Source: Anaerolineae bacterium (GTDB taxonomy: Bacteria > Chloroflexota > Anaerolineae > Anaerolineales > Anaerolineaceae). From it: a DNA stretch of 64,000 nucleotides. Of the stretch, positions 17,750 through 26,117 are shown piece by piece; positions within the stretch are counted from its first letter, which is position 1, and every line of letters starts with the position of its first letter. The stretch lies in assembly GCA_013178295.1 (NCBI GenBank), contig JABLWW010000012.1, positions 121,090 to 185,089 of the forward strand. Reading direction: 5' to 3'. The notes under the pieces were generated by a model. That model did not search any database. It had not been told where the DNA came from and worked only from the letters and a program-made list of their open reading frames with translations. The translations under genes were made by a program, and so were the position numbers.

Positions 17750-19077
17750 CCACCCCGCGCCCCGCCTGGAAACCCCTGCTGTTGTTCATTGGGTTTGCCG
17801 CCCTGTGTCTGCTGCAAGCCTACCTCCACCGTCATCACGAGTTTTTGCTGGTGGGGGGCATCAGCGCCAGTTCGCTCGACCAGCTCAGCGTGCACTATCC
17901 GCACGCCTACACCTACGATAACGACCTGGACAACCAGCCGCTGCATGTCGAAGCCTATCATCTCGGGCGCATTGCCTATCTGTTTGCCGCAAGGTTTCAA
18001 TACGATAAATATTACAGTCTGTTTGTCTCCTACCCTCCCGACCAGTACCGTCTGATGCTGCCGTTTCTGGCGTCGTTCCTCCTGCCGTGGCTCAGCCTGA
18101 AGAACGCCTATCTGGTGGTCAACGCGCTGATTTGGGGGCTTGCCAGCCTGTGCGTGTGCTGGCTGGGCGGGCATCTGTTTGGCAGCCGCCGCGCCGGGCT
18201 GATTGCCGGTCTGCTCTACGCCACCAGCTATGCGGTGATTACCGTCTCCGCCTCGCAAAAGGGCGAGCTGATGCAGCTTACCGTCCCAGCCGTGCTGATT
18301 GCCCTCTCGTTCTATCTGGGGCACTTCCGCCCGCCATCTGCACCGCGCCAGCTGTGGGATTCGTTTGCGCTGGGGGTTGCAGCCGGGGTTGGAATGTTTG
18401 CCGGGGGCGCAACGCCCTATCTGCTGGCGTTTTTGCTGCTCTATGGTCTCTTCACGCTCAATTTGAGCGCCTATCTCAAACGCAATGCGGTGTTTGCGGC
18501 GGGTTTGCTGGCGGTGTATCTGGCAATCACGCCCTTCATCCGTCAGATTGAAAGCCAGACGGTGTTTGGGCTGCTGCGGCAGAGCGCGGCGGGCATCACC
18601 CCAGCCTTTCTGTGGACGTGTTTCAAAACCCGTCTGGTGGGGCATTTTATCTACGCCATACCACTGCCGCTGTGGCTGGGGGCGGCGGGCGGGCTGTACC
18701 GCATCCGGCGGGCGCAGCTTGTGCCGCTGGCGTGCATGTTTGCCATGTATGCCGTCTCAGAGGCAATCATGACCGCCGCACAGGGCAGACAGTGCAGCGC
18801 GATGACCATCAACTATTACTACCTGCAGATTCTGCTGCCGGTGTATCTGCTGACGGCGCGCGCCCTGGACATACTGCTGCAAACGGGCAGGGCGCTGTTT
18901 GTGCGGCGCGCCGCGGCGCTGGTGTGGCTGGCGCTCATCCTCTTCATCTCGCAGCTGGGGCTGCTGGGCAACTACTACTACACCTATCAGGGCTACCGCC
19001 CAACCTCGCCGCAGGTGCTCTACCATGCGTTCTTCACCTACGACAACCTGGGGCTGAACAGCAACCCGCCGCGCTGA
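17746..19077 (+). CDS. Polytopic membrane protein, possibly GT-C-type glycosyltransferase
   Basis: 443 residues from the ATG that overlaps the upstream stop (ATGA). Roughly ten membrane segments. The first periplasmic loop carries a YDNDLDNQPLHVEAY stretch with acidic residues, as in PMT/GT39-like enzymes that use lipid-linked sugars. Later segments (LFGSRRAGLIAGLLYATSYAVITVSAS) also fit the GT-C topology. This is a fold-level guess from topology and the acidic loop, not a motif match. It is coupled to the preceding membrane protein gene. Confidence 0.5.
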   Translation: MTTPRPAWKPLLLFIGFAALCLLQAYLHRHHEFLLVGGISASSLDQLSVHYPHAYTYDNDLDNQPLHVEAYHLGRIAYLFAARFQYDKYYSLFVSYPPDQYRLMLPFLASFLLPWLSLKNAYLVVNALIWGLASLCVCWLGGHLFGSRRAGLIAGLLYATSYAVITVSASQKGELMQLTVPAVLIALSFYLGHFRPPSAPRQLWDSFALGVAAGVGMFAGGATPYLLAFLLLYGLFTLNLSAYLKRNAVFAAGLLAVYLAITPFIRQIESQTVFGLLRQSAAGITPAFLWTCFKTRLVGHFIYAIPLPLWLGAAGGLYRIRRAQLVPLACMFAMYAVSEAIMTAAQGRQCSAMTINYYYLQILLPVYLLTARALDILLQTGRALFVRRAAALVWLALILFISQLGLLGNYYYTYQGYRPTSPQVLYHAFFTYDNLGLNSNPPR

Positions 19078-19111
19078 ATGCGGTGCGGCTTGCCCCGCGC
19101 TGGCTGCCCCC

Positions 19112-19350
19112 CTATCGCTTTTCCACAAACTGCACGCCGTCCATCCCCCTGAAATGTTCGTCCTGCGTCCACAGCGTGGCGTCAAAGCCGTATGCTGTCG
19201 CCAGAATGATGCTGTCTGCCATCGGGAGCTTCTTCTCCAGTGAAAGACTGGCTGCCAGGATAGACAATTCCTGCGTCAGTTCAACCACCCTGCCCAGGCT
19301 CATCCATCCGACTGCTTTCAACGCCTCTTCCCCATCCCGCAACAGGGTCT
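19112..19350 (-). pseudogene. C-terminal half of a VapC-type PIN-domain toxin
   Basis: The minus-strand frame encodes DGEEALKAVGWMSLGRVVELTQEL... LPMADSIILATAYGFDATLWTQDEHFRGMDGVQFVEK. This is the second half of a PIN ribonuclease with its conserved ADSIILATA and TQDEHF blocks. The N-terminal half, with the first catalytic Asp, is absent: upstream sequence joins directly onto the end of the vapB-like gene near 19350. A deletion has fused the antitoxin 3' end to mid-toxin, so the toxin should be dead. Confidence 0.8.
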
Positions 19351-19547
19351 TCCTCTTCGCGCCCTACCTCACGATCAAGCCCCTCCAGGAAGCCATACCC
19401 TTCTTCCAGGGAAGGAACGATCACCACCCGCAGGCTGTTTTTGTAAGGGATAAAAACCAGCTTTTGCCCCGGGCGCAATTGATACCGCTGGCGCACCTTC
19501 TTGGGGATCACCACTTGAAATTTAGAAGAAATGGTCGCCGCTTCCAT
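19281..19547 (-). CDS. VapB-type AbrB/SpoVT-fold antitoxin, C-terminus altered by deletion
   Basis: 88 residues. The N-terminal swapped-hairpin DNA-binding domain is intact (SSKFQVVIPKKVRQRYQLRPGQ, then KLVFIPYKNSLRVVIVPSLEEGYGFLEGLDREVGREEED). After that the frame reads out-of-frame vapC sequence to a stop at 19281. It is the less damaged copy of the pseudogene at 12604-12805; both share the upstream GATCGAATA...GTAATACAAA region. It may still bind its operator, although its toxin partner is truncated. Confidence 0.65.
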   Translation of the reverse strand: MEAATISSKFQVVIPKKVRQRYQLRPGQKLVFIPYKNSLRVVIVPSLEEGYGFLEGLDREVGREEEDPVAGWGRGVESSRMDEPGQGG

Positions 19548-19608
19548 CGTTCTTATTTTTCGATCGAATATCAATTGTAATACAAAAGATAGCGGCAGCG
19601 GATACTGA

Positions 19609-19670
19609 GGTGAACCCCACCCTACGCCAATCCACTGTAGGATGGGGCTTGCCCCATCACCCCATCGGCA
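19609..19670. repeat. Dispersed intergenic repeat with palindrome core
   Basis: It reads GAGGTGAACCCCACCCTACG followed by GTAGGATGGGGCTTGCCCCATC. The perfect 18-bp dyad GATGGGGCTTGCCCCATC is at 19641-19658. Related copies occur near 3270, 34915, 44178, 56928 and 58389, always between genes. Confidence 0.8.
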
Positions 19671-19674
19671 TCGG

Positions 19675-20892
19675 CTACAACCAACCCGACAGCGCCTTGG
19701 GCAGATAGGCGTAAAACTCGGCTGCGTCCACCACCTCGTCCAGCGGGACGTTTTCCAGCAGGGTGTGGGCGGTCTTCTCATCGCCTGGGCCAAACCCGAT
19801 GCACGGAATGCCCGCCTTGCCCGCCCAATAGGTGCCGTTGGTCGAAAAATCCCACGTCCCCAGCGGTCTCTCCTCGCCCCACAGGTCGCGCACCGCTTGC
19901 AGCCCGGCCTGCACCAGCGGGTGCGTCTCCTCCTGCAGCCAGGCGGGGAAGTACTTGGTCACCGGAAAGACAAACCCGGTGTACGAGGGCGTGTCGTAGA
20001 ACAGCTCCTCAACAAAGATTTCCTGCTGGAGGTAATCGGGGATCAGCCCTTTGATCTGGTTGACCACCTCGTCATGCGGCTCGCTGAGGGTGATGCGCCG
20101 GTCAATCATGATGGTAAACTGATCGGGGACGGCATTCAGCGAGGCAGTGCGCGCGGCTACATCGGTAACCACAATGGAAGGATGCCCCAGCACCGGATGA
20201 CTGCCCATGCCAAAGCGCATGCGGCGGTCAAGCTCACGGATCAGGTTGATGATCGAAATCATCTTATACACGGCATTATCGCCCAGATAGTGCGAGGCGG
20301 CATGCGCCGAGCGTCCGGTGGCGGTTACCTTTAGCTCAATGCGCCCCTTGTGCCCGCGGTAGACGTTCATCTTGGTCGGCTCGCCGATGAGGACAAAATC
20401 CGGGCGCAGTTTGGGGTCGGCTTCGACAAAGGCATTCGGGGCGATGCCATCGCACCACTCCTCCATATTGCCAAAGTAATACACCGTATACCCCTCCAGC
20501 AGCCCCAGATCGCGGGCGATTGCCAGCCCATGCACCATGCCCGGCGTGCTGCCCTTCTCATCCGAGGCACCGCGCGCATACAGCCGCCCATCCTCCACCT
20601 TGCCGGTGAACGGATCCCATTCCCAATCCTCGCGGTTGCCGATGCCCACCGTGTCAATGTGCGAATCATAGACCAGCACGCGCTCTCCGCTGCCAATGCG
20701 CCCGAGCGTGTTGCCCATGCGGTCAAAGCGCACCTCGTCAAACCCCAGGCGGCGCATCTCGGCTTGAATACGCTCGCCCACCTCGCCAATCAGCGAATCC
20801 ATCGAAGGGATGGCGCAGATATCGCGCAGAAACTGGATGATGTCATCGCGGCGCGCCGCCACCCGCTGTTTAATCTCTTGTCGTATGTCCAT
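19675..20892 (-). CDS. M20-family metallohydrolase, YgeY-like
   Basis: 405 residues. M20 landmarks: metal ligands in DSHIDTVG, the ARGASDEKGS block, Glu-Glu in GNMEEWCDG, GHKGRIELKVTATGRSAHAA in the dimerisation domain, and DFSTNGTYWAGKAGIPCIGFGPGDEKTAHTLLENV at the end. Overall it resembles the YgeY/ArgE/DapE branch, which hydrolyses N-acyl or carbamoyl amino acid-like substrates; YgeY is often annotated as a selenium-metabolism hydrolase, but no selenium genes are nearby. It is transcribed away from a GntR regulator, sharing a 140-bp control region. Confidence 0.82.
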   Translation of the reverse strand: MDIRQEIKQRVAARRDDIIQFLRDICAIPSMDSLIGEVGERIQAEMRRLGFDEVRFDRMGNTLGRIGSGERVLVYDSHIDTVGIGNREDWEWDPFTGKVEDGRLYARGASDEKGSTPGMVHGLAIARDLGLLEGYTVYYFGNMEEWCDGIAPNAFVEADPKLRPDFVLIGEPTKMNVYRGHKGRIELKVTATGRSAHAASHYLGDNAVYKMISIINLIRELDRRMRFGMGSHPVLGHPSIVVTDVAARTASLNAVPDQFTIMIDRRITLSEPHDEVVNQIKGLIPDYLQQEIFVEELFYDTPSYTGFVFPVTKYFPAWLQEETHPLVQAGLQAVRDLWGEERPLGTWDFSTNGTYWAGKAGIPCIGFGPGDEKTAHTLLENVPLDEVVDAAEFYAYLPKALSGWL

Positions 20893-20965
20893 ACTTCCTC
20901 TTTCGATTGAAAATCAGTGCCGTCACTGTGCGGCACGGGATAAATTATAGTCCAAAAATTGCCTC

Positions 20966-21025
20966 TTGACTTTTGCCTTGAGATTCTATATGATAAGTTA
21001 ATCATTAAACATTAAACAATTAATC
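20966..21025 (+). promoter_or_regulatory. Promoter and AT-rich operator of the GntR regulator
   Basis: TTGACT (20966-20971), a 17-bp spacer and TATGAT (20989-20994) form a near-consensus sigma-A promoter. The expected start site is covered by an AT-rich element at 20996-21025 with repeated CATTAAA units and opposed TTAAT/ATTAA arms. This is a plausible self-binding site for the HutC-type regulator encoded next. The minus-strand M20 gene starts only 74 bp before the -35. Confidence 0.7.
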
Positions 21026-21032
21026 TTTCTCA

Positions 21033-21833
21033 GTGATCGAGAACCAACCCCCCCCGCTCAATCTGTTTGGTCAATACGAACCGTTGCAGCCCGAGAGCCT
21101 GACGGAGATGACCGCCAGCCGCATCCGCGCCATGATCTTCAACGGGACGCTCGCCCCCGGCGCGCGTCTGCCCAACGAGGTGGAGCTTGCCGCGGCAATG
21201 GGCGTCAGCCGCGGCACGCTGCGCGCTGCCCTGCACCTGCTCACCCAGCAGGGGCTGATCTGGAGACGGCAGGGACTGGGCAGCTACATCAGCGAAAAAC
21301 CCATGCTCGAAAACCGGCTGGACACCTTCACCGGCGTGACCGACCTGATCGCTGCCATGGGTCTCAAACCCGGCTGTCAGCTGCTGGAAGTCAGCCTGGT
21401 GCAGGCAGACGAAAGCACCGCCGCCCAGCTCAAGCTGCCGCCCGAAACCCCGCTGGTGTGCGTGCGCCGCATCCGCACCGCCGATGACCGCCCGGTGGTC
21501 TCTTCGGTCGAGTTCTTCCCGCAAACCCTGCTTCATCAGGGCCCACGTCCCTTAAGCATCCAGGACCTCAAAACCGCCATCGAAACCCATCTCTCGCTCT
21601 ACCGTGTCTTTGAGCAGGAACTGCACATCGCCGTGGACTACGGCATTGCCAAGATACGCCCAATCAAGGTGGATGCGCGTGTCGTCAAACAGATCGGCAT
21701 GGATATCCCCAGTGGGTCAGTCATGTTCTACATCGAACAGCTCGACTTTGACCGCAACCGTCAGCCGGTGATGCTCTCGCTGGAGTATCACGTGGCGGAC
21801 TTCTGCACATTTACTATCTACCGACGCCGCTGA
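21033..21833 (+). CDS. GntR-family (HutC subfamily) transcriptional regulator
   Basis: 266 residues. A winged helix (TEMTASRIRAMIFNGTLAPGARLPNEVELAAAMGVSRGTLRAALHLLTQQGLIWRRQGLGSYI, about 24-90) is joined to a UTRA effector domain (LEVSLVQADESTAAQLKLPPETPLVCVRRIRTADDRPVV..., ending DFCTFTIYRR). UTRA domains bind sugars, sugar phosphates or small organic acids. The GTG start at 21033 has no obvious ribosome site. It lies directly upstream of the large transport/kinase operon and is its likely local regulator; the divergent M20 gene may be a second target. Confidence 0.85.
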   Translation: MIENQPPPLNLFGQYEPLQPESLTEMTASRIRAMIFNGTLAPGARLPNEVELAAAMGVSRGTLRAALHLLTQQGLIWRRQGLGSYISEKPMLENRLDTFTGVTDLIAAMGLKPGCQLLEVSLVQADESTAAQLKLPPETPLVCVRRIRTADDRPVVSSVEFFPQTLLHQGPRPLSIQDLKTAIETHLSLYRVFEQELHIAVDYGIAKIRPIKVDARVVKQIGMDIPSGSVMFYIEQLDFDRNRQPVMLSLEYHVADFCTFTIYRRR

Positions 21834-21984
21834 ACATTCCTGATACCAACGCCTGAGGCGAGCAAATTTCTGCCCTGTTTCTGTGGAAGAAAGGAGGTGC
21901 CCCGTCAGCACTGTGTGATGCGTCCCCGCCGTCACCCGTATCCTGTTCGCTTTTTATCCTGTGATGATCTTAAGGAGGATCAAA

Positions 21985-23568
21985 ATGAAACGTTTCAAGT
22001 GGTTCAATGCAGTGTTCATCGTGCTGTTTGTGCTTTCGCTGGCGGCATGCACGCCCCCCGCACAGCCCGCCGCCCCGGCAGAACCCGCTGCCCCGGCGCA
22101 ACCGGCTGCCCCGGCTGCCCCGGCTGCCCCGGCAGAACCCGCCGCACCAGGCGAGTGGACGCTGGCAAAAGCCGCCGAACCCTGGAAAGGCGAGACCATC
22201 CGCGTCATCGGCGAAGCCCTGCCCCCGCTCGAAGCCCTGCAGGAGCTTTCACCGCAGTTTGAAGAAATCACCGGCGTCAAAGTCATCATCGAGGGTCTTG
22301 GACACGAAGAAGCCGTCGAGAAGGTTACCCTCGACTTTGCCGGGCAGACGGGCGTCTATGACATCGTCCTTCAGCCGCACCGTGCGCTGGGCAAGCTGGT
22401 CAGCAACGGCTGGGTGCGCCCGATTGACGAGTTCTACAACAACCCCGCCCTGCGCGACCCCAAGTTCAGCTACGAGAACGACCTGCTCAACACCGAGTGG
22501 TTCCGCGAAACCTGCACCTATCAGGATAAGGTCTATGCCCTGCCCTTCCACTTCATCAGCATGTATCTGTGGTACCGCTACGACTGGTTCGACCATCCCG
22601 ACGAGCAGGCGGCTTTCAAAGCCAAATACGGCTATGACCTGCCCTCTCCACCGGTTACCTGGAAGGAGTACAAAGACGCCGCCGAGTTCTTTACCCGCAA
22701 AGCGGGCGACAAACTTGCCGGAGAGACGCTTGCCAACGACGTCTATGGGCATGCCTGGGGCGCGGCGCGCCACGTTTCCAGCTGGTATGACTTCCTCAAC
22801 GTGATGTACTCGTTTGGCGGGCGCGATATCAAACTGCCCAACAACCGCGGCGATTCTTACGGCGAGGTCACCGTCAACTCACCCGAGGCGCTGGCTGCCC
22901 TCGAATTCATCATCAGCATGATCCCCTACGCCCCGCCCGGCGTGCTCAGCTACACCTGGGATGAGAAGCAAGCCGCCCAGCAGTCAGGGCTGGTCGCCAT
23001 GGCAGTCCAGTGGGATGACGCCGCCTTTGCCGTCGAAGACCCCTCGCAGTCCACCGCCAGCGGCAAGATCGCCTACAGCGGCGTGCCCATCGAAAAAGAA
23101 AAGATGACCCAGATCGAGGGCTGGAGCTACTTCATCCCCAAGAGCTCCAAGAAGCCCGAACTGGCATGGCTCTACATCCAGTGGGCAATGGGCAAAGACA
23201 TTCAGATCGCCCAAATGAAGCTGGGCGGCGAATCGGCGCTGCGCACCACCTATGAAGACCCCGAAGTGGTTGCCATCCCCTACGTCCCCACCGCCGTCTA
23301 TCTCAAGACCGGCGGAAAATGGGTGCTCAAAGCGCGCCAGGTCGGCGACCCGAGCGGCAACGGCGTGCCCCAGCGCTACATTGACGCCGTCAACCCCGCC
23401 ACCGGCGACACCTCAGTCTCCATCATCGCCAAACCCACCTTCCCCGAGGAGGAACGCCTGACCGAAGCCATCATCCTGGCGGTCAACAAAGCCGTCGGCG
23501 GCGATGTCTCTCCTAAACAGGCGCTGGACGACCTGGCAGCGGAGATGAAATCCATCCTTCCCAAGTAA
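21985..23568 (+). CDS. Family-1 ABC solute-binding lipoprotein (sugar/polyol type)
   Basis: 527 residues, starting at the ATG behind TTAAGGAGG. The signal peptide FIVLFVLSLAAC gives a lipobox Cys near 20, followed by an Ala/Pro/Glu/Gln linker. The mature part has the extracellular solute-binding fold (LSPQFEEITGVKVIIEGLGHEEAVEKVTLDFAGQTGVYDIVLQ; later WSYFIPKSSKKPELAWLYIQWAMG). At ~500 residues it is longer than maltose-type proteins. Gene order with two ATPases and a tiny membrane protein recalls the GlpSTPQV glycerol system of rhizobia. First gene of the operon; a hairpin follows its stop, so it is probably made in excess. Confidence 0.87.
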   Translation: MKRFKWFNAVFIVLFVLSLAACTPPAQPAAPAEPAAPAQPAAPAAPAAPAEPAAPGEWTLAKAAEPWKGETIRVIGEALPPLEALQELSPQFEEITGVKVIIEGLGHEEAVEKVTLDFAGQTGVYDIVLQPHRALGKLVSNGWVRPIDEFYNNPALRDPKFSYENDLLNTEWFRETCTYQDKVYALPFHFISMYLWYRYDWFDHPDEQAAFKAKYGYDLPSPPVTWKEYKDAAEFFTRKAGDKLAGETLANDVYGHAWGAARHVSSWYDFLNVMYSFGGRDIKLPNNRGDSYGEVTVNSPEALAALEFIISMIPYAPPGVLSYTWDEKQAAQQSGLVAMAVQWDDAAFAVEDPSQSTASGKIAYSGVPIEKEKMTQIEGWSYFIPKSSKKPELAWLYIQWAMGKDIQIAQMKLGGESALRTTYEDPEVVAIPYVPTAVYLKTGGKWVLKARQVGDPSGNGVPQRYIDAVNPATGDTSVSIIAKPTFPEEERLTEAIILAVNKAVGGDVSPKQALDDLAAEMKSILPK

Positions 23569-23581
23569 AACACGCTCTTGT

Positions 23582-23616
23582 CAGACCCCGGAGGTCAGAT
23601 CAACTTCCGGGGTCTG
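23582..23616 (+). terminator. Intercistronic hairpin after the binding-protein gene
   Basis: CAGACCCCGGAGGT (23582-23595) pairs with ACTTCCGGGGTCTG (23603-23616) over 14 positions with one G-T-type mismatch, and CATCCCTTTT follows. As a partial terminator or RNA-stabilising stem it would raise binding-protein mRNA over the downstream transporter genes. Confidence 0.7.
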
Positions 23617-23644
23617 CATCCCTTTTGTATCAGAGGAGTCCATT

Positions 23645-23857
23645 ATGAACATTGGCGACAAGATCACCTGGGCTTATCGTTCACTCTTCATTCTCATGCT
23701 CATCTGGCTGCGCTTTATCGAGGCTTACATTCCTGCCTGGGGGATCTGGATTGTCTGGGCAGTCATTTGCTATTTTATCTTCACGCAGAAAAAGAAGACC
23801 AAACAGCCCGCCAGTGCGCTCAACAGCGCGGCGAACAAAGCGGGAGGTGGAGAATGA
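23645..23857 (+). CDS. Small membrane protein of the ABC importer operon
   Basis: 70 residues with two hydrophobic segments (SLFILMLIWLRFIEAYI and WGIWIVWAVICYFIFT) and a Lys-rich, polar tail. AGAGGAG lies before the ATG, and the stop overlaps the next ATG (ATGA). The rhizobial glycerol importer operon also carries a tiny membrane protein (DUF2160) at the same place. I cannot show homology, only equivalent position and size. Possible transporter accessory subunit. Confidence 0.65.
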   Translation: MNIGDKITWAYRSLFILMLIWLRFIEAYIPAWGIWIVWAVICYFIFTQKKKTKQPASALNSAANKAGGGE

Positions 23858-24948
23858 CCACCATTGCCCTGAAAAACGTGTGGAAAATCTATGAAGGCCC
23901 GGTGCTGGCGGTCAAAGACCTTACCGTCACCATCGAGCATGGCGAGTTTTTTGCCCTGCTGGGTCCCTCCGGCTGCGGCAAATCTTCTACGATGCGCATG
24001 ATCGCCGGGCTGGAAGAAATCTCCAAAGGCGAAATCTGGTTTGACCAGACGCTGGTCAACAAACTGGAGCCGCCGGAGCGCAACGTTGCCATGGTGTTTG
24101 AGACCTATGCGCTCTACCCCTACTTGAGCGTCTATGAAAATATCGCCTTCCCACTGCGCATTCGCGGCATGCGCCGCGATGAGATTGACCGCAAAGTGCG
24201 CTGGGCGGCTGACTTTCTGGGCATCAGCGATCTGCTCCCCATGTCCGTCAAGGGGCTGAGCGGCGGACAGATGCAGAGCGTGGGCATTGGGCGCGCCATC
24301 GTGCGCGAGCCTTCTATCCTGATTATGGACGAACCCATCTCGCACCTCGAGGCGCGCGTGCGCGCCCGCATGCGCGAGGAGCTGGTCAAACTGCACGACC
24401 AGCTGGGCACCACCACCGTCTATGTCACCCACGACCAGGTGGAAGCCATGACCATGGCAGACCGCATTGCAGTGATGAACCTGGGCGTGCTCCAGCAGGT
24501 GGGCACCCCAAAAGAAGTGTACGAGCATCCGCAGACCGAGTTTGTCGGCGGGTTTATCGGTGAGCCGCCGATGAACTTTGCCGATTGCGAACTCAAGCGC
24601 GAGGACGGCACGCTGTACGCCTGCTCCGATTCGTTCAAAGTGCCGCTCCCCGCCGAGACAGCTGGCAAGCTGGACGCACAGCACGAGAAGGCGCGTGTAC
24701 GCCTGGGCATCCGCCCGGAGAGCATCGGCGTGGAAAGCGCCCCCAGCCAGGACAGTGTGCGCGCCAGCGTCTATGTGCTCGAGCCACAGGGCGAGCGCAC
24801 CATCCTCAGCGCACGTCTGGCAAACGGCGAGCTGTTCTTGGTGGAAGTGCCGCCCGACTTTGACGCCCAGCCGGATGATGCGGTTTTTCTCCGTTTCCGC
24901 CAGCCCATCCACCTCTTCGACGTGGAAAGCGGCATCAATCTCATCTGA
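23854..24948 (+). CDS. ABC transporter ATP-binding protein, first of two
   Basis: 364 residues of the MalK/UgpC class. Walker A GPSGCGKSS (about residue 37), signature LSGGQMQSVGIGRA, Walker B ILIMDEP, switch His in VYVTHDQVEAM. A C-terminal TOBE-like regulatory domain (GIRPESIGV...) follows. The D-loop reads SHLEARVR instead of the usual SNLDAKLR, so Glu replaces Asp. Start at the ATG overlapping the small membrane protein stop. With the second, different ATPase downstream it probably forms a heterodimer, as in the GlpS/GlpT arrangement. Confidence 0.88.
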   Translation: MTTIALKNVWKIYEGPVLAVKDLTVTIEHGEFFALLGPSGCGKSSTMRMIAGLEEISKGEIWFDQTLVNKLEPPERNVAMVFETYALYPYLSVYENIAFPLRIRGMRRDEIDRKVRWAADFLGISDLLPMSVKGLSGGQMQSVGIGRAIVREPSILIMDEPISHLEARVRARMREELVKLHDQLGTTTVYVTHDQVEAMTMADRIAVMNLGVLQQVGTPKEVYEHPQTEFVGGFIGEPPMNFADCELKREDGTLYACSDSFKVPLPAETAGKLDAQHEKARVRLGIRPESIGVESAPSQDSVRASVYVLEPQGERTILSARLANGELFLVEVPPDFDAQPDDAVFLRFRQPIHLFDVESGINLI

Positions 24949-24988
24949 AACAGCGCACACCCGGTGTTTCCAAGAAAGAGGTCTGAGA

Positions 24989-26104
24989 ATGGCTAAGATT
25001 ACCATCCAAAATCTGTGCAAACAGTACAAAAACGGCGAGGTGCAGGCACTCAAGGACATCAGCCTTGAATGCCGCGACGGCGGATTTTTCTGTCTGCTCG
25101 GTCCGGCAGGCGCCGGAAAAACGACCACCATCAAACTGCTGGCAGGCATCGAAGCCGCCGACAGCGGGCGCATTCTGCTGGATGATGTGGACATCACCGA
25201 CCAGATGCCCATGCACCGCGACCTGGCAGTGGCGTTTGAAACCTACGCCCTCTACCCGCAGCGCACCGTGCGCCAGAACCTTGCTTTTCCGCTGCAATCG
25301 CCGCTGCGCAAAAACGAATGGACGCCCGAGACAATGGAGCAGCGCGTGGTGGAAATCGCCAATCTGCTGGGAATCGGCGAACTGCTCGACCGCCTGCCGC
25401 GCCAGCTTTCCGGCGGACAGCGTCAACGTGTGGCGCTGGGGCGCGCCCTGGTGCGCAAACCCAAAGCCTACCTGCTGGATGAACCGATTGCCCACCTGGA
25501 CGCCAAACTGCGCCACCGCATGCGCGGCGAACTCAAACGCATCCAAATGGAGCTGGGCATCACCACCATCTACACCACCCCTGACCAGCTGGAAGCCCTC
25601 TCGCTGGCGGATACGATGGCGGTCATCAACAACGGGCGCATCGAGCAGAGCGGCACCCCGGCAGAAATCTACCGCCGCCCGGCAAATGTCTTTGTCGCCC
25701 GCTTTGTCGGCGACCCGCCGATGAACATCCTCACCACCCATCTGGTGGGGGACGAACTGGCGCTCAACAGCCTGATGCGCCTCAAGCTCAGCGAACCCTT
25801 CCGCCGCGCTCTCAGCGGCTACCCGCCCGAAAAACCCGTTTTGCTCGGCATCCGCCCCAAGGATATGCGCCTGACGCCGCCCGATGCGCCGCAGGCAAAA
25901 CTGCATGCCGAAAGCGGACATATCCAGGTGCTGGGCGAAACCTCTGTGGTGACCCTCTCCAGCGACGGGCTGGAGATACGCCTCAAGCTTGCCACCCAGC
26001 AAGCCCCGCGGCGCGGCGAGCGTGTCGGCGTGGATTTTTCCATCGAGGACTGCCACCTGTTCGACGCCCACAGCCAAAACCGCATCGCAACCGAAAACGA
26101 TTGA
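24989..26104 (+). CDS. ABC transporter ATP-binding protein, second of two
   Basis: 371 residues. The Walker A is atypical, GPAGAGKTT. It has the signature LSGGQRQRVALGRA, Walker B AYLLDEPIAHLDAKLR, and an H-loop in which TTIYTTPDQLEAL has Pro (TPD) where the catalytic switch His (THD) is expected. The partner ATPase keeps His, so only one of the two ATP sites in a heterodimer may be fully catalytic. The TOBE-like C-terminus (LGIRPKDMRL...) is intact. It starts 40 bp after the first ATPase behind AAGAAAGAGG. Confidence 0.88.
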   Translation: MAKITIQNLCKQYKNGEVQALKDISLECRDGGFFCLLGPAGAGKTTTIKLLAGIEAADSGRILLDDVDITDQMPMHRDLAVAFETYALYPQRTVRQNLAFPLQSPLRKNEWTPETMEQRVVEIANLLGIGELLDRLPRQLSGGQRQRVALGRALVRKPKAYLLDEPIAHLDAKLRHRMRGELKRIQMELGITTIYTTPDQLEALSLADTMAVINNGRIEQSGTPAEIYRRPANVFVARFVGDPPMNILTTHLVGDELALNSLMRLKLSEPFRRALSGYPPEKPVLLGIRPKDMRLTPPDAPQAKLHAESGHIQVLGETSVVTLSSDGLEIRLKLATQQAPRRGERVGVDFSIEDCHLFDAHSQNRIATEND

Positions 26105-26117
26105 AGGAGACCCTATC

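Noticed and set aside
23770..25212. 480-codon frame antisense to the first ABC ATPase
   Set aside because: Shadow of the ATPase gene; composition rich in His/Ala/Arg without motifs.
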